Below, piece by piece: positions 23,492-38,118 of a DNA stretch of 64,000 bases (its first letter is position 1; every line of letters starts with the position of its first letter). The translations under genes were made by a program, and so were the position numbers. The stretch comes from Rhizoclosmatium globosum (lineage: Eukaryota; Chytridiomycota; Chytridiomycetes; Chytridiales; Chytriomycetaceae). Where the stretch lies: NCBI GenBank assembly GCA_002104985.1, contig MCGO01000056.1, positions 186,001-250,000 on the forward strand, written 5' to 3'. The notes beneath the pieces are model-generated. The model was not told the origin of the DNA and did not search any database. It saw only the letters and a list, made by a program, of their open reading frames with translations.

Positions 23492-26400
23492 TCACTGACA
23501 CCTTCTTGCCTTTAAATGCCTATGCGTTTGAACACTTAGTAAGCAAGATTCATCGAAAATCACACAAACACATACCTTTGTAAAGCATCGGACCGAGAAA
23601 AGTTTGTACCGCATCCAAGTGGACATGTGTAAGCCTTAATTCCTAAATGTGTTTGTTCATGTCTCCGCAAGTCCTGTCGTCTCATGAACGGTTTGGCACA
23701 AACACTACACAAGAATTCTCGGCTTTTCCCAGCTGCCGCAACCGCAGCAGCAGCCGCAGCTTGTTGTTGTTGTTGCTGTTGTTGCTGCTGCTGTACATTC
23801 TGCATCATCATCATCCCACCCATCGGAGGTATAGGACTTGTTCCCAACGATGGCAGCGAGGAATTAGACGATCCCGCGCTACTCATCACCGACAACAGCG
23901 ATTTCCCCTTCAACGGCATTCCACCTCCAGGAAGTCCCACACCCAACGACGAACTCAACCCGGAAGGTCCAGCACTCGGCAGCCCCAACCCACCACCCAA
24001 CAGTCCCGTTGGATCCCGTGCGAAAAAGTCATCTGCAACAGCGCCGTTTCCTCCATCTTCTTCTTCCCCGTCGTCGCCCGCTTCTGAAAGCTGCTCCAAA
24101 TCGTGCATGCTAGAAGCGTTCTTGAGGGAACTGGAGAGTAACCCTACGTTTCCAGATCGTGACCCGAACGATGAACTTAGTTCAGGTGAGATCCCCACAA
24201 CGTCAAATGTGCTCATTGTTGCACTGTTTCGGCGTTTTCGTTGATGTGGTGAAAGTTGGTAGGCTGATAACGTGCCCCGACCACTCATTCCGTTGCTTCC
24301 TACAGACCCAACAGTCAACTTTGGTTGATGTAAAAGTCGGGATTCAGCAGTGAACGAATTTCGAGGTTGTTGTTGTAACTGTTGCTGCTGCTGTTGTTGG
24401 AGTAACATTTGCTGTTGCGAGAGCATAGATGAGTTGACAGACTGGGAAAGCATAGATCGTCCTTGCTTTCGAAGTCCTGAGGTTGGTGCCGATGATGAAC
24501 CACCAGCACCTGCAAGTGGAATGTCTGATCCATCACTGTCATTCCCGTCTTCGCCTTGAAGACGAGGTGTTCCTTCCTCATCTTCATCCAAAAAGGCATT
24601 TGATCGGCGGTTAGATTGTTTAGGGAAAATCATGTGAGGCGGAAGTCCACCATAGGAAGCACTAAGTTGGGGCTGTGGCTGTTGTTGCTGTTGTTGCTGT
24701 TGTTGCTGCTGCTGTTGTTGACGCATAATGTTGAAACCATTTTCCGACCCATATGATCCAGGCAAGAACTGATTCAAACTATGAGCAGAGTCCGTATGGT
24801 TCATCCCAGCTGTAGCAATCCCTCCGAAAAATACATTATTAGGTACAGAAGAAGAGTAGAATTGTTCACGAGGGAAGGATGCTGACAACAACATTTCTTG
24901 GAATCGCTGGTTGACGCTATTTGTAGAGGAAGCAGCAGCGGCGGCAGCTTGGGCAGCCATTACAGCGGCTTGAGCAGAACCAGCTTGCGCATTATAAGGA
25001 AACCCGCCAAAGTCATGAAAACTGCTGCTGAATTGGTAAGAGTTGGGCTGAAGATGACTTTGTTGTGGGAGACTAATTCCAAAATTGGATGAGCCAGTAA
25101 GGTCCGAGTTATGCCGATTTGGCAGACTTGCAGGTGTGGCACCCTGATTTGCAGGAATGTTCAAAAAACCCAAGACAGAATCTTGACCCAATCCTTCTTG
25201 TTTGAATCCACCGCCCATTCTGAAGAAAAGAAAAGTTATGTAAGCAAATAACAAATGTGATTAGTAAAGAGAATATCACCTGTTTTCAGTATGTGCAAAC
25301 AAGTCATCTTCGCCAGCAGCATTTGGAGACAGTATATCCGAGTCTCCAAACAAACTTTCCGTCACACGAGTTGTATTGTTTGAGTTTCCAGCCAAGGCCC
25401 TACCCCCAAATGTGGATGCCACAGAAGTGGCAGATGAAGCTGCCGACGCAACGGACCTTCTTCGATCTATTTGAATACTTTGTTGTTGTTGTTGAATTTG
25501 CTGTTGGTGATGTAGGTATTGTTGCTGTTGGTGTTGGGAAGTGAATCCAATATCCATATCGTCCTGACCAAACATATCGTCAGTCGAAGTAGTGATGGCG
25601 CCGTTTGTTTGAGTGAGCATTATTCCAGGGTTGGTAGATTGTTTGAGAAACTGTTGTTGCTGTTGCGGTTGAATTTGTTGCGATAGAGCGGATGTGGGTC
25701 TGGAAGATTCGGTTGCCGACTTTCCTTTCAATTGGGCCGAGAGAGAAGAAGTGAATGTTTGTGGCGCAGGAGAAGGCATAGCCGTTGAAAAGGGCGATAT
25801 TTGGCGCTGGCTCTGTTGCTGCTGCTGCTGTTGTTGTTGTTGTTGGGCTTGCTGTTGCTGTTGCTGTTGTTGTTGTTGCTGGATCTGTTGCTGCTGCAGC
25901 AAGAGCAGATCGTAGTTGCTTCCTGACATCAGACCACCCATTCCACCCAGATTCATCGCAAGTTGATTGTTTATGCTGTTCAAGTTGTTCAAGTTTCCGA
26001 ATTCAAGGCCCGTGAACAGATCGGAACCCTGGGCAAACGACGACGAGGCGCCGGGGAAGAGCGACTGTTGGTTCTGCGCATCGTCAAAGAACTGCATCGT
26101 CGACATCATTGGCGTCATTGACGTGGACTGGGTCGGGTCGTCAAAGCCGGACGAGGGCGAGTTGACGGCGATTGCGAGGTGGTCTGTGGACAGCCAGCCA
26201 GGGCAGAGGATGAACAGGTTAGTTGTTTGGACAGGGGGGCGGTGCGGGGTGCGGGTGCGGGTGGAAGCGGGAGGGGGACTCGGGGGGAAGGGACATAGTG
26301 AGGGTATGATAGTGTGATGAAGTTAGCGTGAGTCAGGGACCGCATTTACCGTAGGCCTTTGCGTTCCGCTGCTGCTGCTGATTAAGTTGCTGTTGATTCA

Positions 26401-26678
26401 GTTGCTGTTGCTGTTGCTGAAGGAGCTGCTGCTGCAGAGTACTTGGCCGTGCTGCTGCTGACGGTGCTCCCGGTGATGGATGCGATGACGGGGACCGACT
26501 GTCCCGTGATTGCTGCATTCGTTTGGATCTTTTGCCTGGGTTACTTGCAGAGGGTACTGGGGTCGATTCTAAGACGAAACTTGGGTGCGCTTTCAACTGA
26601 TGAAACCGGAAACAGGGGAAGTGTCGGAAAAAAAACAACCTTCACAAAATTCCAAAATCTCGTTTCTTTCGTTTCCAT
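23492..26678 (-). CDS. Glutamine-rich C2H2 zinc-finger transcription factor
   Basis: Exons 26678-26640, 26596-26350, 26183-25280, 25219-23576 and 23519-23492 give up to 953 aa. Two zinc fingers sit at the extreme C-terminus: CSVCAKPFMRRQDLRRHEQTH, then a CPLGCGTNFSRSDALQ finger closed by HLKARRC from a 28-nt final exon. The pair resembles fungal two-finger regulators ending FSRSDAL..H..K.RC. The rest is disordered, with many Gln runs, Ser/Asn-rich spacers and short acidic patches. The start is uncertain: the ATG at 26678 abuts the cullin stop codon, and the ATG at 26518 (peptide MQQSRDSRS) is a credible alternative that would place intron 1 in the 5' UTR. DNA target unknown. Confidence 0.8.
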
Positions 26679-30135
<3,457 letters not shown>

Positions 30136-30241
30136 TGGTTTGGTTTTCTTGGATGATGCTTTTCTCGAGAGGAGTCCAGTCCAACAAAAAACCTTGCTTT
30201 CTCTCTCTCTCTCACTCTCTCTCACTTCACTCCACTTCACA
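30136..30241. promoter_or_regulatory. 106-bp divergent promoter between CUL1 and RPB7
   Basis: The start codons of CUL1 (minus) and RPB7 (plus) are 106 bp apart. The gap contains a CT-dinucleotide tract at about 30197-30230, a type of pyrimidine element common just upstream of fungal start sites. No TATA box is evident. Confidence 0.55.
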
Positions 30242-31687
30242 ATGCTCTTCCTGGTACAGCACCCATCCCTCTCTCCTGCTTCCTTCAACTTTCAACTGCC
30301 AATCCCTCCACATCCATCAAAGTCTTACTTAACACGCAACACTCACTCACTCCCGAAAACAGAAAGAATTAACACACACAATCCAACTACATCCCTCCTT
30401 CTTCGGCCCCCACCTCCGCGAATCCCTGCGAAAGCGGCTCTTTGATGAAGTCGAAGGCACCTGCTCAGGTCTCTACGGCTACATCATCTCCGTCATTGAA
30501 ATTGTCGAGCTTGGGAAGGGCGTGCTGCAGACCTCGTCTGGCTATGCCGAGTTTGAAATCAAGTATAAGGCTATTGTATTTAAGCCTTTCAAGGGGCAGG
30601 TTGTGGAGGGCGTGGTGACAACCGTGAATAGGGTGGGTTTTTCTCCCTCTCTTTCTCGCTCTCCCTTCTCGTTGCAGGATCGAGACTATGGACGAGAGAG
30701 AGAGCAAACCGATACGGGAGGACGTTTGATGTGACTGGATGCCGCTGTCTCAAAGTGTTTGATGTTGGAGTATTTGCTTCTGGTCTTGAATGGAGACATG
30801 ATGATAGTGGTGAAGTTCGGACCTTTGGAACGAAGAGAGAGCAACGGACAGATAAAACAGACGGAACATACAATACCCACTCAAAGCCGTGCAAAAATCA
30901 TGTACTAAGTTTGGCTGGACGGATATCTGAATCGGACACAACTTTTGGAAGAACGTGTTGTTGGAGGGATGGAGAGAACTGACTATTTATTGGCACAATG
31001 AGGATGGCTAGGATGCAAAATGTGGATGTCTCTTTACATTTTGGACGAATTCAGTGAGGATGTAGAGTGGACAAAGTAGAGTATGGAAGGGATGCCGTAG
31101 CGAAGCATATGAATGTATGCTGCGCGATACCATGCGTCAGAATATCAAATTCCATATATGCTACAATACCGTATTCCGTCCCCCAAATTCCATCGAGCAG
31201 CGTTCATCTATGCCTCACCTTCAAAAGTACCCAACGAACAATTCAAACTAACCAAAAAAAACCCCCCCAAAAATGTAGATGGGATTCTTTGCAGATGTAG
31301 GACCGTTACAAGTATTCGTATCAGCACACTTGATTCCACCCTTCCTTCGATTCGATCCAAACTCAAATCCACCAAATTATTCAGGAGAGACACAGGTACA
31401 CTTGTATTTATTTTTACCTTTGTTACAAAAAAAAAAAGAGCTAACGCCCCCACGTTTTTACTTTTTGCGTAGGACATGCAATTAATCAAGATTGAGAAGG
31501 GGGAAGCATTGAGGATTCGTATTCTGGGAACACGTGTAGATGCAACTGAAATTGTGAGTTATTTTTCTTCCTTTGTAATTTATTATCTGCGCTTCCGCAA
31601 ATCTCCTTCTTACACGAAAACGTACCATTGTAGTTTGCAATTGGAACCATCAAAGAAGATTATCTTGGGCCGCAGCCAGACGCCTAA
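30242..31687 (+). CDS. RPB7: RNA polymerase II subunit Rpb7
   Basis: Forms the Rpb4/7 stalk that binds nascent RNA and couples transcription to mRNA fate. Exons 30242-30253 (four codons), 30363-30632, 31279-31395, 31473-31553 and 31634-31687 give 177 aa (human 172). The first join recreates the family start (MLFLKELTHTIQLHPSFFGP). It is followed by FDEVEGTCSGLYGYII, FKPFKGQVVEGVVTTVN, the S1 domain core MGFFADVGPLQVFVSAHLIP and GTRVDATEIFAIGTI. Intron 2, between the tip and S1 domains, is 646 nt, ten times the local norm, and holds no recognised exon. The extra C-terminal residues are few. Confidence 0.93.
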
Positions 31688-31741
31688 TTCCGTATACCGT
31701 ACACAATTTACTGTTGCTTTTTTTTTATTTTGTTTATATTT

Positions 31742-31772
31742 GGGGGGGAGAAAGGGGGGAACTGAAGGGGGG
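31742..31772 (+). other. G-rich tract able to form a G-quadruplex, 3' of RPB7
   Basis: Runs of seven, six and six G are separated by short loops (31742-31748, 31754-31759, 31767-31772). It begins 55 nt after the RPB7 stop and before the 3' end of the convergent small gene. It may pause polymerase at the 3' end; this is inferred from base composition only. Confidence 0.4.
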
Positions 31773-31852
31773 AAACAAAGATGATCATGGCCCAAAATAC
31801 AATTTCGATGCCAAATGTACGTTTTGATTTATTTGTATGTACGTTTTGATTA

Positions 31853-32318
31853 TTACAGATTCGCGTTGAGTTTCGAGATGATGTCTGCAGGGGTTTTGCA
31901 TTCTGAAAGATCGATTGATTTTGTGGAGTTATCAGCTGGAAGTGAAGAGACGGGTAAGTCAACATTGAAGCTTGAATGCAGTGACAAAGTAAGGAAAACT
32001 ATACTCACTAAGGACGAGGTTGAGGGTTGAAGATTGAACAGCGGCATCTTTCGTGATTGGGCTGGCCGAGCATCGCAGCTGAGTGGATGATCTGTGTTGG
32101 TTGAAGAGACGCGGAAGTTCGTTTGCGGCGAAAAGGGCGGCGGCAGCGTGGCCTCGGCAGCGATCGGCAGCTCCGACAGCGACTTGGATTGCAGCGATGC
32201 GGGAGACAGGGATCTCATCAATGGTCTTGCTGGCATTGGCGACTAGTTGGCGGACTGTGTATGCATTCAGTCCACGGAGTGCTTTGAAGGCGGTTGCTTC
32301 CTTTGCTGCGGTTGCCAT
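31853..32318 (-). CDS. Small protein of unknown function
   Basis: Exons 32318-32009 and 31935-31853 give 130 aa. It has no signal peptide or membrane helix. The N-terminal third (MATAAKEATAFKALRGLN) is basic and Ala-rich, which could be a mitochondrial presequence. The C-terminal part alternates short predicted strands (STLNLVLTDNSTKSIDL) and ends in a helix with TPADIISKL. The strand-turn-strand-helix ending is reminiscent of mitochondrial ribosomal protein mL53 (yeast Mrpl44), but I see no decisive residue match, so this is only a lead. It is convergent with RPB7. Splice sites (GTGAGT, TTCCAG) are good and the frame is preserved. Confidence 0.6.
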
Positions 32319-32388
32319 TTTAGTTTGAGTTGAGTTTGTTTGGTTGAATTTGTTTGGAAAAAAGAAAACAGTTGTGTACTACTATCTT

Positions 32389-33334
32389 CTACTTTTTGGA
32401 ACTGCCAAATCCACCAAAGCCCATCATTGCTGCCATATCTGGATCCATGCCTCCAAATTCTGCTATTGCTGTCGATTCCTCCTTCTTGCTCTTTTCCTCC
32501 TTCTTCCGCTTCTTTTCTTCCTTCTTTGCCTTCTTGGCTTCCTCCTCAGCATCTTTAGCACTCTTGACTCGTGCAGCTAGATTGAATTCAGCTTCAGGTT
32601 CCTTTCGTTTTTTGGTGAGTGCTTCCAGACGCGCTTTTACTTGATCTGCTGTGCTTCGTTCCACCTTGGTTGATGATCCAACGTTCTTCAAGTCTATAGT
32701 GTTGAATGATTAGATGATGGCCATATTCTCTCCATGTAATTTGATGGCACACAAGTTACACAACCACCAAACACCCAAACAGCTCTTCCAGTATTGTCCA
32801 TAAAGACATAAACACACTAAATGCTACTCACGTTTGTATCCATTTAAATGGTCGAGATAGTTTACATTGTCCTTGCACACAATATTACAAGCTGCGCAGT
32901 AGAATCCCGGCTGTGGTTGTTCAGGGCCAGCTCCAGTCGCCTGCACCAAATGCGTCTTGTTGACAGCAGCAGCAAAGTCAATGACAGCATCTCTTTGGGT
33001 CAACAGTTTCTCGGGCTCCTTATTGGCTTCCTTATCCTTCTGTTGTTGATGGTTCTTGCCACCAGTCCTCGCATCTGTACGATTCAGACCATGAGTACCA
33101 GAGATACAACTGATCCCTCTAAGACAATTGCTTACTCTCTTCACGCTCCCTAGCCTTCTTTGCGTATTCGTCCTTGTCCCAGGTTCGTCGGAATCCCGTG
33201 TCTCCGCCTGGCGCTGCTCCGTCGTCTAATTCGATACACTGAATTAGTAGTTGCATCGGTGGTGGATGGTTAGAGGGCCCTGGAGGGGGGTTGGGGGTTG
33301 GGTACGCACAGAAGCCTTTCTTTCCAGTGCTCAT
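32389..33334 (-). CDS. SNU23: U4/U6.U5 tri-snRNP protein Snu23 (ZMAT2)
   Basis: Matrin-type zinc-finger protein of the spliceosomal B complex that helps 5' splice-site transfer and activation. Exons 33334-33310, 33225-33136, 33074-32832 and 32693-32389 give 220 aa (human ZMAT2 199). Motifs are FRRTWDKDEYAKKAREREE near the N-terminus and the zinc finger YCAACNIVCKDNVNYLDHLNGYKH, in which the codon of the last His is split by intron 3. The partner signature STKVERSTADQVKARLE follows. A Lys/Glu-rich coiled tail ends in MAAMMGFGGFGSSKK, matching the MGFSGFGSTKK end of the family. It is divergent from RRP1 with 58 bp between start codons. Confidence 0.92.
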
Positions 33335-33392
33335 ATTTTTTGGTTGGGTCTTGGTCTTTCTTTTGTTTTTTGTTTTTGACTCAAACCACCAA
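33335..33392. promoter_or_regulatory. 58-bp divergent promoter between SNU23 and RRP1
   Basis: Only 58 bp separate the two start codons. The sequence is T-rich on the plus strand (TTTTTTGG, then TTTTGTTTTTTGTTTTTG). Both 5' UTRs and any core promoter elements must fit here or overlap the opposite coding region. Confidence 0.5.
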
Positions 33393-35795
33393 ATGGCAGC
33401 AGCATCAACATCAACATCAACATCAGGAGCACCAGCTTCAGCAGCAGCGGCAAACGGAGGTGGCTTTGGAAAGAACCTTGCACACACTGGTTCGTACTGT
33501 GATTGAAGGTGGTATCGGACAGGGAACATGTGGACTGATTGATTGCTGCTTTTCGTACCTTCCTACCATCCATTTCAAACAGACAAGAGCGTGCGAGACA
33601 AGGCCGTCCATGCTCTCTCAGAGTGGTTGATTGCCGCTGAAGACTTGTCGGAAATCACTGTTCTCAAACTGTGGAAGGGTCTCTTCTACTGTAAGCTGTT
33701 CTTTGGAACACACCCAACAAGCCGACTCACTCTTTACTTCACAGGCTATTGGATGTCTGATAAGACTACAATTCAACATGAGCTTGCTGAGAGATTGGCT
33801 GGAATCGCGTTGGATCTGAGCCCAGAAAAGGCAATCTTGTATATTCGAGGCTTTTGGGGAATCATCATCAGGGAGTGGCCTGGACTGGATCGCTTGAGGT
33901 GTGTTGTCTTTGATACCATCTTATTTCGAAGATGCACTTAGTTCCTTGTCGGGACTACTTTGTCTGAATTCGGGCCAAGTTTCCATCAGCTTCTCTTCCC
34001 TTACCACCATCAAACTGCAATTACTGAACCCATTCCAAAACCGAATAATAGACTCGATAAATTCTACAACCTCTTGAGAAACTTTCACCGTGTCGCATTC
34101 CAGTTGATCGAAAAGAATGAATTCAACGAGGAACTTGTGGATGAATACATGTCGATTTTGGAGGAAGGTCCTGTCAGGTAACCGTTTGAAACGATATAAT
34201 ACAACAAGTGCTGAATGCAGTGTTGACAGTGCCAACAACGTTCGAGTTTCTGATGGACTCAGGTACCACACAGCCTCCGCATATCTTGACGAAATGAACA
34301 ATGGAATTTCAGATGAGGTTTGGGTCCATTTTTGTTTGCAAGATTCTTTGCCAACACATCAATCATTAGGCTGAAGTGCCAGCCGAAATCGGACTCAAGT
34401 TTTTTGGACCCTTCATCAAAGCCTTTGCCACAACAACAAACACAGTCTATGTTGAGAAGCTCGAGGAGATGTTCGGAAAGGTTGCTGATGTGCTTGAAAA
34501 CAACGGTAAAGTCCCATTCATCAATTGGCACAGTTTCCCTAGTATCCCAGCAAGTTCAATGTCATTATAACCCTTTCTATTTCACAGTCCGATACGAAGA
34601 TGAACCCGAAAAGAAGGAGTTTGCAGTCAAATTGCCCAATACACGCATCACACAGGAAATCTATGGCCTGATAAACAAAGATACTACACTGTTCCGAAAC
34701 CGTAAAGCCCTCAACGCCGTATGTGCGCGGTTCTTTAAAGACGGAGGTGTGAAGGTGGAAGATGTGAAGGGTGCACAGTCTGCACCACAGGTTGGATTGA
34801 GACCTTTGAAGCCATTGAAACCTTTGAGCAGCGTTGCTTCTGCGCCTGCTTCTGCGCCTGAAGACGAGGAGAAGGCTGTTGAAAAGAAGGAGAAAAAAGA
34901 CAAGAAGGAGAAGAAGGAGAAGAGTGAGGGAGTGAAGGAGGTGAAGGCAGTTGCTGGAAAAGAAGTTGAGAAACCGGTTGTAGCTGCGAAGGAAGCTGCT
35001 TCAAAATTGCCGATTCCAACTGCAAAGGCGGCTGCTGCTAAGGAAGCTGTTGCCAAATCATCTGGAGGAAAGGATGCGTCAACAAAGCCCGTTGCCGTTA
35101 AAGAGAAGGAAGCTGTTTCGAAGCAGGCTGCTACTAAGGACGCTCCATCTGTGAAGCCCAAGTCGGCTGACGCGGGATCCAAAAAGGAGAAGAAGGGATT
35201 GAAGAGACCTGTACGTTTACCCTTTACTTTGCAAGATTTCTTCACTTACTGACTTCTTTTCAATGATGGATTAGGCTGAAGAGGAGGCAACGCCAAATTT
35301 CAATGATATGGATGAGGGTTGGGAAGATGAGAAGCCATCTCCACCAAAGAAGGCGAAGCTGGATAGTATCGCAGTTATGAAGCCTGCTGCCGTTGCCATT
35401 GCCACACGAATCAATACTGAAAAGAACTCTAAGCCCATCAAAATCAAAGCGACTGCTGCTGAAATTGAGGTAGGTTCCTCTTTGTAAGTGCATTCATCAA
35501 CTTACTCATGTTTTGCTTGTATAGGAACTCAAGAAAAAGGCTATCGAGTTGAAAAAGGCAGGATTGCTCGACAAGGCAGCCCACCCAGGTACGTGTGATA
35601 TTATACTGCGTTTTCTGTAGCGTTGTCTAACCCTTGACATGTGAAATAGCAATCAAGAAAGTCAAGAGAAGTATTGTTCTCAAGATGGAAAACAACACAG
35701 TCAAAACATTTGATAAAACTGCACCCATCGGCATGATTCCTATTGAAATTCCTCCATTCTCGCCCTCAAAATCGGCATTGAAGGTCCGAAAGTAG
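33393..35795 (+). CDS. RRP1: Ribosomal RNA processing protein Rrp1 (Nop52 family)
   Basis: Nucleolar factor for 27S pre-rRNA processing and 60S assembly. Exons 33393-33489, 33583-33690, 33745-33898, 34052-34177, 34221-34317, 34370-34505, 34588-35210, 35275-35469, 35525-35588 and 35650-35795 give 581 aa. The Nop52 domain occupies the first ~270 residues: FGKNLAHTDKSVRDKAVHAL, LKLWKGLFYCYWMSDK, GLDRLRLDKFYNLLRNF and KALNAVCARFFKDGG. A long Lys/Ala/Glu-rich linker follows, then an acidic-aromatic stretch (FNDMDEGWEDEKPSP) and a C-terminal KKVKRSIVLKMENN segment resembling the conserved nucleolar tail of RRP1B-type proteins. Confidence 0.9.
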
Positions 35796-35891
35796 AGGAA
35801 GCTGTGGTTGCCGAAATTAATTGATATTAGTTTGTCAAAAAGTAAACCAAATCTTCTTTATTACATTGTTTGCTTTTGAAAACGAGACCTG

Positions 35892-38022
35892 ATGTCGTAT
35901 GCATACGCGAGCGAACCTCCCACCAAGGTAAGTCACAAGTCAAAAAGCCAAGGCTGTGAAGCTTTGGTGAATGCATCCGCTTTCACAGTGCTGGTTTTAG
36001 TTTATGTTCAAACACTTAACACTGTTTCACTAGGGCAAAGTCATTCTAAAGACGTCCATGGGAGATTTAGAAGTTGAAGTGAGTTGAATATGTGCTTTTT
36101 TGACAAGTATTCGTGTTGGTTAACCGGGTCTCTGTTTGGCATCCGCAGTTGTGGCCAAAGGAAGCTCCAAAGGCAACCCGAAACTTTGTCCAACTCTGGT
36201 AAGCTGTTTCGGCTGTGAATTCATTTCATCAAGCTTACTCATCTGGGCTGGTTCTAGTTTGGAAGGATACTACGATAACACTGTCTTCCATCGCATCGTA
36301 AAGAATTTCATTGTCCAAGGAGGCGATCCTACTGGTAACTAAATTAGTTCTAAACTGTGGAAAAGTGTTAACGTGGATCGTGTAGGTACGGGACTGGGTG
36401 GAGAATCAATCTACAACGAACCATTCGCGGATGAATTCCATTCTCGTCTTCGATTCTCACATCGTGGATTACTTGCAATGGCAAATACTGGTCGTAATAC
36501 AAACACGTCTCAGTTCTTTTTCACATTGGACAAGACGGAGGACTTGAACAGAAAGAACACTATCTTTGGAAAGGTACGTCAATGAATTCTATTTCACAAT
36601 TGCGATCTCATTTTCGCTGTTTTAGATTGTGGGAGACACTATTTACAACTTGCTTGAAATTGGAGAGGTGGAAGTGGAGGACGAGAAGCCCGTTTATCCT
36701 ATTGTAATCAAGTCTGTCGAAGTACTCTACAATCCTTTCGATGACATCGAAACTCGCACAACTGCTCAGGAACGCGCTGCAAAACTTGCTGAAGAGAAAT
36801 TGAAAGCTGAACGTGAGGCGAACAAGAAGACGAAAGGAAAAAAGTAAGGGAATTCAATTCAAAATTATATAGTTCTGACACAAAGTCTCCAGAAATTTGA
36901 GTTTATTATCGTTCGGAGACGAAGCTGCGACAGAGGAAACCATCATCAAGTCATCAAATGTCAAAAAGAAGATTGCTAGTAGTCATGATTTGCTTGATGA
37001 TGGTCGATTGAGCAAGGAAGTTATTGTATCGAAAGACGAATTGAAGGCTTCAACTGGTCGTGTTGATTCTGACGAGAAAAAACCTACATCTTCTGCGCCT
37101 GCCGTTCCAGCGAAGAGGGCGTGGGAGGACGAAAGTGAGGAAGAAGACAGCGATCCAGAAGCGGCTGAGGAAGAACGTGCTCAGCAACGGAGATTGGTCG
37201 AAGTTGCGAAACAACGTCTTGGAGGAAGTGCAGCAGCTGGCGGAACATCGAAAGTGTAAGCTGTCCCTGCTCAATGACTATATGATATTTACTGTTGTAT
37301 TAGCTCTTCGGTGCGTGCAGAAATCGAGAAAGTTCAGAATGAGTTGCGTCAAATGGAAGCATCACGAAAATCAACACAATCAGCAGCCAAGGAAGAAAAA
37401 CCCATGAATCCATTAGAAGCATTCCGAAACCAGTACAAGGGTAAGGCGATAATGGGGAAACGGCCTAAAGGCGGAATGGATGATTCAGACGTGTTGCGAA
37501 GTTTGGCTTCTTTCAAAGACAAGCTTCATCACGCTGCTCCAGCTAAAAAAGAAGAGAAGGAAGAAAAGACGTGTGAATTGCATGGCTTGGTGGATTGTAA
37601 GTCTTGTAAACGCGACGATGATGATGACGCAGATGAGGAAGACAGCAAGTAAGTGTGAATGCGTTGTTTGAATTTGCCGTCTCATCATTCTATATAGCTG
37701 GTTCAACCATGAGTTGCACTTCAAGAGAGATGCTGCAAATGTATACGAACCCGTTGTTGATGATTATTCCTATTTTGATCCACGAGACCCCAAGTCAATC
37801 GATGAACACAAGCGCAAGCGTGAAAGTGCTGGGAGGGTTGAAAGTGGCAGGAGGGATCCTGAACGGGATGGAATCCGTCGCGATAGGGATCGTGATGATG
37901 GTAACAGAGATAGAGACAGAGATAGGGACAGAGAAAGGGAGAAGGATAGAGATCGTATTGACCGTGATCGAGCATACAAAGATAGGGATTACGGTCGACA
38001 CGGGAAGAATAGGCGGTGGTAA
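35892..38022 (+). CDS. CWC27: Spliceosome-associated cyclophilin Cwc27
   Basis: PPIase-fold protein of the activated spliceosome (Bact), partner of Cwc22. Exons 35892-35927, 36034-36078, 36149-36198, 36258-36334, 36386-36573, 36626-36843, 36893-37255, 37304-37648 and 37698-38022 give 548 aa (human 472). The cyclophilin domain (residues 1 to ~170) shows KEAPKATRNFVQLC, YYDNTVFHRIVKNFIVQGGD (with the FHR arginine) and FSHRGLLAMANTGRNTNTSQ. Family-specific features beyond it are VLYNPFDDIETR, the NLSLLSFGDEA box and the C-terminal WFNHELHFKRD box. The extra length is a final RD/RE-rich tail (about 60 residues), like splicing-factor RS/RD domains. It lies 96 bp after RRP1 on the same strand. Confidence 0.93.
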
Positions 38023-38118
38023 TGAAGAAGGAATTGTCAGTGGTTTTTTGTTGAAAGAAATTCGAACTGCTTCCTCGAGACTTGTTTCTATCATTCTCGC
38101 TGTTCAAATCAAACAAAT

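Noticed and set aside
23684..24244. Plus-strand frames with Cys or Leu runs opposite the Q-rich zinc-finger gene
   Set aside because: Shadows of glutamine and serine repeat codons on the minus strand.
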